Below, in pieces: positions 10,575-16,710 of a DNA stretch of 16,710 nucleotides; the stretch's first letter is position 1; every line of letters starts with the position of its first letter. The position numbers and the translations under genes are program-made. The DNA is from Antrodiella citrinella (Eukaryota; Basidiomycota; Agaricomycetes; Polyporales; Steccherinaceae): the NCBI GenBank assembly GCA_004802725.1, contig SGPM01000473.1:1-16710 (forward strand). Direction: 5' to 3'. A model generated the notes under the pieces. The model was not told the DNA's origin and did not search any database. It saw only the letters and a list, made by a program, of their open reading frames with translations.

Positions 10575-12429
10575 CTACCAGCCGAATCGCAACTGGTCTC
10601 TTGTGAACACTGGGGGTTTCCACTGAAGGCAGTCCGAGTGTATCCTGCGCTTCCGCTTCTCCTTCGATTTCTTGTGTCGTTCCTGGAGTGCCTCAGGCAG
10701 CGAGATGACATGCTGCCCCTTGTAGTGCTTGAATAGCTGCAGCGTCGTGCATCTATTCACACGTGAAGATACAAAATTAGCGAAGAACATCTGACACGGT
10801 AGAAAGGATGTAATGACGCACGTATTCATAATATCGGCATGGGTGATACTCGTCCTCTGCGCAATATCGTCGATGCTGATGTCGTCGGTCGTATTGAGCA
10901 ACAGCTCGATAATGGTATCCGCCCAATACGCCCGGTAACTCAGCAGTCCCAAGTCACTCAGCGGCTTCTCGGGACTGCCAAGTTTGCCTTCTTTCCTGCT
11001 GAGCTCGTAGGAGAATTCGATAAGAAGTTTCCCGTAACCGAACCGCTGGTGTTGTGGGAGCGTCAGGATACAGGCGACGTTATAGTTGTCGGCCGACTCT
11101 TTCTCCTTGGAGAAGTAGCCTATGATGTGGCATCCTGCAGAATCACGGTGACACTGCCATAGACTGTATTGAGTGTCTGAAACAGATGAAAGTATTGGGC
11201 GCATACCATGACATAATACATGAACGGTGTGACATCGTAGTACAGCGTTTTGCTAGCGGGTGAAGAGCTATGAGTTGACAGAATTAGGGTGACGAAGGAG
11301 AGCGCACGCACTGGTCAAGAAAACATTTCGACAACAAACTAAGATTTCGACACCATGTCAATTGTCGGCGTCCGTCCAGCTCGAAGAACGATATGTCTTC
11401 ATGCCGGTAGATTTCGTTTCCGGGCGGATGTGACAATGTACACCGTTTCCGATGTCGGGAAAGCACGAATGGAGAGGCAAAGTAGGAGAGGCAGAACTCG
11501 CAAATGTAGAGCACAGGAAGGTGTGCGTATTCCTGTGGATACGGACTGAAGTACCACGCGTCCACTTCGTGCTTTCCGATCTGCAGTCGGTTGAGATTCT
11601 TCACCCGAGCGATTTCGGATATTGACTGCGTCATGGAGCCCGACGTCCGCAGCTTCTCAATCTCCTGCTCCTTGCTGAACGCAGACAATGGCAGCGGCGA
11701 CTGCGGTGTCTCTCCTCCATCTAAATCCAGAACCTCTCCCTCTGCATCTACGTCCATATCTCCATCTGCGTCCGCATCGAGGTCCTCGTCGTCATCTTCC
11801 TGCTGCTCGTCGTGTGGACTCTTCCGTTTCAAGTTGGGTGGCGCAGGTGACTGACTCGCCCGTGGTGTGGATGGGCCCGGCGTGTCTGCTTCGCTTTTCA
11901 GCAGTGCGAGGGCATTGGACGTGGCTGCCCTCTTTAGCAGAGACTGTGTCTTGGGTATCTTCCCTGGTGCCTTGGTCATCTTCTTCGCACCCGCAGGGGC
12001 CTTAGGTCGTGGCCACTCCAAATCTCTCGACAACACCAGCCTCGAGCCCGACACCCAGTCATCCAACCGCTTGTTGAACTGGTCCCAATGGACGAAGAAC
12101 TCCAGCCTGTCCTCTGCTCTCTGCGAGTCCTCTTGCTTGATCACATTGCCCTTCAGAGAGGCGGCATAGGGGTTGATGGGTTTGTCACGGATGGAGAGGA
12201 TCTCCGCTAGACGTTCTTCGTCTTGACCATTAGGACCAGGGCGACGAACATAGATCTTGCAACCTACGGATACGGTCTGGTAGAATGTCCATTAGTCGTG
12301 CTGTTTCTGTGACGTGGCGCCTACGCTGGCAAAACGATTTCGGTGACTCACATGGATAGAATACGTTCCACCAGGTGAAATTGGGGCTGGTTCAAGAGGT
12401 GTATCCTCTTTCGGTGTATGAGGAGCCAT
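10575..12429 (-). CDS. ESA1: MYST histone acetyltransferase Esa1, NuA4 catalytic subunit
   Basis: This transfers acetyl groups from acetyl-CoA to lysines of histones H4 and H2A in the nucleus, as the catalytic subunit of NuA4. Five exons: 12429-12352, 12276-11312, 11252-11207, 11153-10822, 10752-10575, giving 532 residues. Introns are 75, 59, 53 and 69 nt. A Tudor-knot/chromo-barrel domain spans about 28-115 (VGCKIYVRR; LEFFVHWDQFNKRLDDWV). A lysine/proline-rich and strongly acidic linker covers about 120-215. The MYST domain begins near 251, with a C2HC zinc finger at C285, C288, H301 and C305. K349 in HKTLYYD matches the autoacetylated lysine (yeast K262), C391 matches C304, the acetyl-CoA loop is QHQRFGYG at 397-404, and the catalytic E425 in GSPEKPLSD matches E338. 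The C-terminus FTRDQLRFGW is typical. It is about 85 residues longer than the yeast protein (445), mainly in the linker. The start is the first ATG, just upstream of the domain. Confidence 0.97.
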
Positions 12430-13003
12430 GGGTAGGGATATCCGACACAAGTGTGCACGACGCTGTTGGCCGCAGTCGGGTCGTCGTCAACGGTGGCCTG
12501 CACCCGATGTTTTCGTCAAACTTCCTCTCGTTTCGAGCTATTTGATCGCTGTTGTCCCCAATGATCTCTTGTTCACGAACGCCACCCAAGTAGTGTAGGA
12601 AAGACAACGGTTTATTCCTTTTTTCGCCACTCTTCCCCTTGTCGCTCGCTGCCGTGACTCACTCTTTCCCGGTGAGCTGACTAAGCGTCAAGTGCATGGC
12701 CCGTTTAGGAAACTGTTTGTAAATCGCAACTTTGTTTGCGACGTCCATCTGCCATTGTACACTGCACTGCATCTGGACCTCTGATGTTGTGCTATGCTAT
12801 GAGAAAGAGCGAAATACACGGCGCGTCTGTGACTATCCATATCGTTACTATCGTAGATGCGATATGTCAAATTCCAGCACCCGCTCAAATCCTACCTCCG
12901 CTCAGGTTTGCGTCGAGTCACTGGTGCTATGTTCAAAGTTCGCCGCTGGTCAAGATATGTAAACCGGCCATATCCTGCATTCTCTACACTAGAAGCTTAC
13001 TGA
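12430..13003. other. Upstream region of ESA1
   Basis: No gene is supported here. The region should include the ESA1 promoter. A TGACTCA heptamer (the Gcn4/AP-1 consensus) lies near 12655, about 230 nt upstream of the ESA1 start, beside a pyrimidine-rich run. There is no clear TATA box. Plus-strand open frames at 12732-12962 and 12736-13065 show no motif. Confidence 0.4.
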
Positions 13004-13396
13004 TCACTGTACTTGGCTTCTCAAGGCGCATTGCATGTCATTCACAGAGGGGCGCCGACTTCTAGCGCACCAGCCTCGGGTTTTTGCTAGATCTCCTGGA
13101 CAGCCTATCTCAACACGGAGGAGTTTGATTCTGATGATCACGCTCGATGTGCCGTCAGTCCGCGCGTCTTGGACAATGGTGCTCACTTACCGGAATGAGG
13201 ATGCTTCGAGGATCTGCATGTGGCTATTTTCCAAGACCACCCCGCGGTCAGCCCAATCTGATGACCACTTTGTGTCCCCCACCAGCGCCCACACCGTCTT
13301 GACATCTACATATTTCAAATTGATATCTCCGACTCGCGCCGATGCTTTGACCAGTAGCAAAGGTACCTTACGCCGACTCCAGCTTTGATATGTCAT
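13004..13396 (-). CDS. Possible small two-exon gene, product unrecognised
   Basis: I do not recognise this product. Exon 1 (13396-13191) ends in a full-consensus GTAAGT donor at 13190. A CTGAC branch-like site and an ATCAG acceptor at 13131 give a 60-nt intron. Exon 2 (13130-13004) continues in frame, for 110 residues in all. Exon 1 reads as ordinary protein (VGDINLKYVDVKTVWALVGD); exon 2 is Arg/Cys-rich at the end and less convincing. The unspliced frame hits TAA inside the donor. The candidate lies in the 1.7-kb gap between MSY1 and ESA1, on their strand. An upstream ATG at 13485 opens a 30-codon frame whose TGA overlaps this ATG (ATGA). It could be a leader ORF, a missing exon, or a sign that this is a decayed gene. 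The splice signals are seen; expression is inference. Confidence 0.3.
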
Positions 13397-14143
13397 TGAT
13401 AATCTTCCGGGTCCGTGGACTTCATTGCGAACTTTCGTTCCACCCGGAACCGACGTTGTACATACTCAGGATGACTCCAAAACATTGACAGTTGTATCGT
13501 AATGTTTTGCTGAGACCTAGGTCTCCTGCTTCAGTCCCGCGGAAGGTACGCAAATATCTACGGATACGAGTCTAAACGCTGCTTTTGATCCTGTCAAATC
13601 CCGTCTTTCGTGGACTGATCACACATGTATTTTCTATATTGCCGGACGTACATAGTTTTTAATGCATTCATCTCTGTTGGATGATGCGCAGCGAGGCAAG
13701 ATGTTGGCACTGCCGTCGGTGAAATGCAATAGCGAGTGATACAAGGACGGTTGGATCGTCGTTCCTCTCGCCATGACAGACTCCGAAGCTGCAATATGTA
13801 TTTCGGCAGACACCCACGAGACAATGCACGATGACACAGCAAAGGATCCCGTATTGCGACGTGCTCGGCACGATTGAGCGACAAACAGTGGTGTACGGAA
13901 TTTGGCGCAGCAACGAGATCGGAAGAACAGGACCGTCCATGTACATATCTTCCTTGAATGCCCTCATCCATGCCCTGATAGTTGTTCTGATAGTTGTTCT
14001 CTCGGTATTAGCCTCGATCCATAGTTCGCCGAACGTACTTGACCGCTTAGACTCCATTGAGCTACCGCCGCGGGATGAGGACTGCCAAGAGAGCGATGGA
14101 GTGTGCATTAGGCATCAGAGCTATATCCGAAGAGCGCCGAACA
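13397..14143. other. Spacer downstream of MSY1
   Basis: This should contain the MSY1 3' untranslated region. Frames open on both strands (13668-14108 and 13594-13971 minus, 13831-14229 plus) lack motifs, and the plus one runs antisense into the last MSY1 exon. A direct 12-bp duplication is present at 13975-13998. No RNA gene was seen. Confidence 0.4.
13975..13998 (+). repeat. Perfect 12-bp tandem duplication
   Basis: CTGATAGTTGTT occurs twice with no gap, at 13975-13986 and 13987-13998. The unit length is a multiple of three, so it leaves open frames intact. It looks like a recent replication-slippage event in non-coding DNA. Confidence 0.85.
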
Positions 14144-15952
14144 TTATGCATCCGCGAGGATTACTACAATCGACCGCTGGCTTCCTACCCTCAGAACAAT
14201 GCATTGTCCTTGAATCCAATCTTCTCTAGCGAGATTTTGGTGTATGTCCGTTACAGGCTGATTGTTCAAATACAAGCCCTTGGACGCGATGAGCTGTCGA
14301 GCAGCGGCTAGATTGGACCTACTGTCAGCAATTCCGCATAGGCGGCGACGCAGAATGCTCACAGTTTGAAGAGACCAGTTCGAACATGACGGCCAACCTT
14401 GCAGGTGTTGTGGATGCGTATACAAGAGGACAGACTTTCAACCTCGGATCCCCCTTGAACGCTTCCATGAGTTCCTTAGGATCAAGTTTATTGGGGTCGC
14501 TGTAGAGGATTTGCGTAGCAACTTCTGCTTCGCGAACAGCAGTGTCTATGAAAATCAAATTAGAAAGAAGCGCAAATGAGCTAGACATGTCTGACTCACC
14601 TCCGTGCACAAGCTCTGTCACTTCAGCAGCTAATAGTCGCTGGGCGAGGCGAGCCTCTGGTTTTTCCTAAGCTTCTTGAGTATAATGCATGACGAATCAC
14701 GAAGTAAAGCTACCTCGTGTTCCTTGATCCGTGCTGCAATCATGTCGACAGGCAACAGGGTGAACATCTTCAGGTATCGCTCTACGTCTCCGTCCGTAGT
14801 CCTGAGGAAGAACTGCACAAAACCATTCAGCATCGCTATTTGTCACATTCTTATTGATACAACACACTTGGTAGAAATCGAACACGCTTGTGTGGTTTTT
14901 ATCCAATGCCACTGCATTTCCTGCACTCTTGCCAAATTTCGCACCCGAAGCCGTTGTCAAAAGAGGTGTCGTGATCCCAAACACTTTCTCGATATGCTTG
15001 CCATCTGGACCGACGTCAGGATTGAGCCGATTGATGAGGTCAATACCGGACACGATGTTTCCCCATTGGTCCGAACCGCCAATTTGGATTGAGCATCCGT
15101 AAGTGTTGTGGAGACGATAGAAGTCGTAGGCTTGGAGCAGCTGGTATGTGAACTCCGTGAATGATATGCCTTGCTGCGAGGTAAGACGCGATTGCACGCT
15201 TGACATAGCCAATGAGTAACATTGTAAGGGTATTGCTGATTGCGTACCTGTCTCGCGTGATCATAGAGTTGACACGAGAATGCACGCCGACTGTGCGCAA
15301 AAACTCCAGCAGGTTCATGTGCTTAAACCATTTAAGATTGTTCCGTGCTTTGACTTCTGTCGACTTGAATGGCATATTGGGTTCTCTCCTTCGTACATAT
15401 GCTGTAGCTTGCGTGAAGAAACTCGACACTGCTGACTTGAGGTTGCGCACATTGTCCTCCACGACGATAGGACCGGTCAACGCCCGTTCAGTGTCGCGTC
15501 CTGATGGGTCTCCCACTAAACCGGTAGCTCCGCCAATCTAACATACACACCGTGTGAGAAATACGCGTATATGGAGGATGCTGACACGAACCAGAGGAAT
15601 AACACGGTGACCCCGAACGTGGAAGTGCAATAATGAGATCAATGGCAACAGATGTCCGACATGCAAGTGGTCTGCGGTGGGGTCTATCCCCGCGTATACT
15701 GTAGTGTCGTTCTGGACATGTTCTTTGAGTTTTTGTCGACTGTAGCAAGCAAGTCAATGGAATACGGATGAGAGAGGGCACTGCGACTCACCTCGTCACC
15801 TGAGACACCAACCCTCTGCTTTCCAGCTCCTCAAGTACATCGTTGTCCGTATGAAATGAGCGACATGCTCTCGATGTATACACTGGGCGCAATTGTCTGC
15901 GCAAAGAGCGGACCGAGCTGAGGGGACGTTGCAAGGTGGCGGTCAATGACAT
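14144..15952 (-). CDS. MSY1: Mitochondrial tyrosyl-tRNA synthetase
   Basis: This class I synthetase charges mitochondrial tRNA-Tyr with tyrosine in the matrix. Eight exons: 15952-15792, 15739-15592, 15537-15248, 15198-14868, 14812-14714, 14666-14600, 14545-14363, 14307-14144, giving 480 residues. All seven introns are 47-55 nt. Residues 1-40 are rich in Arg, Ser and Leu with no acidic residue, as in a mitochondrial targeting peptide. The Rossmann catalytic core has YAGIDPT at 69-75, the HIGH-type motif HVGH at 80-83, the tyrosine-pocket YQLLQAYD at 218-225, GGSDQWGN at 240-247, and the KMSKS-type loop KFGKS at 287-291. A C-terminal S4-like RNA-binding domain follows at about 415-478 ([16 protein letters not shown]). 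The bacterial-type layout fits the mitochondrial enzyme, not the cytosolic one. For the last intron I used the TAG at 14308, because nearer acceptors break the frame. The start is the first ATG in the targeting-like frame. Confidence 0.96.
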
Positions 15953-16236
15953 CGCGACAGTGCCAGTGCCAGCACGGCCTTCAAGTTGAACCAACTTGTT
16001 CTGCAGTTCCGGGCCGGGAACCCGGGATCGTGAATTCTCGCTGTGTCATGCTCCGGCAGACGCCGAGACACGAGGTAGGGGGGGCAAGGTGGGGGGTATT
16101 TGGGAGGCTCTTAACCGGATTTTTTTAAAGTCACTCCAATCGTTTACTGGAGAATGCCCTTCAGTACATTCCTACACATCTGTTCCCGTTTATTGAACTT
16201 AAGCGGACATTGAAGGTCTGCATCAACATAGTGCGC
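15953..16236. other. Upstream region of MSY1
   Basis: No gene is seen. The first bases should include the MSY1 promoter. G-rich runs lie at about 16077-16098 and a TTTTTTTAAAG tract near 16121-16131. No clear TATA box faces MSY1. Confidence 0.4.
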
Positions 16237-16302
16237 ACCACGGGTCGGCAATACCCGCGCGGTCACGGGTACGGGTACCGGCGGGTACGGGTACGGGTGA
16301 CC
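16237..16302 (+). repeat. Degenerate GGGTAC repeat with G-quadruplex potential
   Basis: GGG triplets stand at 16267, 16273, 16283, 16289 and 16295, separated by loops of 3, 7, 3 and 3 bases. This satisfies the usual G3+N1-7 quadruplex rule on the plus strand. GGTCAC (16261-16266) and its complement GTGACC (16297-16302) flank the block. Further GGGT/ACCC copies lie to the left from 16237. The minus-strand frame it encodes (PYPYPPVPVP type) is a by-product of the repeat. Confidence 0.8.
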
Positions 16303-16318
16303 AAATCGGGACCCGCGG

Positions 16319-16339
16319 ACCCGCCAAAATTTGGCGGGT
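16319..16339. repeat. 21-bp near-perfect palindrome
   Basis: The arms ACCCGCCAAA (16319-16328) and TTTGGCGGGT (16330-16339) are exact reverse complements around a single central A. The arms end in the same ACCC/GGGT word that builds the adjacent repeat, so the two are probably one element. The palindrome could act as a protein-binding site or be the core of a repeat family. Confidence 0.85.
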
Positions 16340-16582
16340 ACACAACCAAAACGTGAATTCCCGCCCCAATTGTTGTCGGATTTGGGCGAGGAGGATCTCA
16401 TTCTGTTTGCCTTTCAAATCCACACCTTTAAGTATGTTTTATTCCGTGTTGCAATCGATATTGTTTGCACTACAAGGTTACGCGTTCCGGCGCCAATAAG
16501 CGCCGAGCGCGCGATGGCTTCATAGCACTACAGTCGACAAGCTCATAACGCATAACGTCGGGAAGGGTCGGTCGTCAATGCG

Positions 16583-16626
16583 TTAGGCCCTGTTCGGGAG
16601 CTCTAGTACAGTCGAGTACAGTCGAG
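16583..16626 (+). repeat. Possible DNA-transposon terminus with short direct repeats
   Basis: TTAGGCCCTGTTCGGGAG at 16583-16600 resembles GGGCCTGTT-type ends of PIF/Harbinger or hAT elements. A TTA that could be a 3-bp target duplication precedes it. Two perfect 10-bp copies of TACAGTCGAG follow at 16607-16616 and 16617-16626. I found no matching inverted end elsewhere in the window, so an element, if real, would extend past the right edge. The sequence is seen; the transposon reading is inference. Confidence 0.25.
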
Positions 16627-16710
16627 TTGACCTGCCTTAAAAGGACGTGAGAATGATGTCGGGCAACACGGACTGGACGCTGACTCGAGATCATCAGGGA
16701 GTGACTCTGC

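Noticed and set aside
13004..13396. Aegerolysin-like reading of the small minus-strand candidate
   Set aside because: A few residues and spacings recalled this family, but the conserved cysteine-glycine-arginine and tryptophan signatures are absent and the frame breaks at a splice donor. The resemblance is too weak to name it.
13831..14229. 132-codon plus frame with a hydrophobic segment
   Set aside because: It runs antisense into the last MSY1 exon, and its hydrophobic part comes from the 12-bp duplication.
16144..16423. Pro/Tyr/Val-rich minus-strand frames
   Set aside because: They are translations of the GGGTAC repeat, not genes.

Overview
The window looks like nuclear DNA of a basidiomycete fungus, most likely an agaricomycete. 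The recognisable genes are cut by many short introns (mostly 47-75 nt) with GTRNGY donors and YAG acceptors. One of them encodes a fungal CSL-type transcription factor, and coding sequence is mildly GC-rich. Exon joins were worked out by hand from reading frame, splice consensus and family motifs. In the four confident genes the joined exons sum to a multiple of three and end on a single stop.

Layout. Positions 1-5200 are gene-poor. There is a possible fragment of a spliced gene at the left edge (+), a possible unrecognised spliced gene on the minus strand at 2957-3746, and a TATA/CCAAT promoter-like site near 4803-4836. A 9-bp tandem repeat lies at 5213-5284 in the probable leader of the next gene. 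The CSL gene (+) runs from 5523 to 8810 in five exons. A two-exon gene for a small single-span membrane protein of unknown function (+) follows at 9462-10324. Tail to tail with it is ESA1 (minus, 12429 to 10575, five exons), the MYST acetyltransferase of NuA4. A weak two-exon candidate (minus) sits at 13396-13004. The mitochondrial tyrosyl-tRNA synthetase MSY1 (minus, 15952 to 14144) has eight exons. The right end, 15953-16710, has no gene I can support. It holds a GGGTAC-type repeat with G-quadruplex potential, a 21-bp near-perfect palindrome, and a short motif that resembles the end of a DNA transposon.

The confident genes do not form a pathway. CSL and ESA1 are both nuclear regulators, one a DNA-binding factor and one a chromatin acetyltransferase. 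MSY1 is mitochondrial housekeeping. I found no cluster, CRISPR array, tRNA or rRNA, and no complete mobile element. The most unusual items are the GGGTAC/palindrome block, the candidate unknown genes, and two introns (CSL intron 4 and the membrane-protein intron) whose retention would leave a translatable alternative product.
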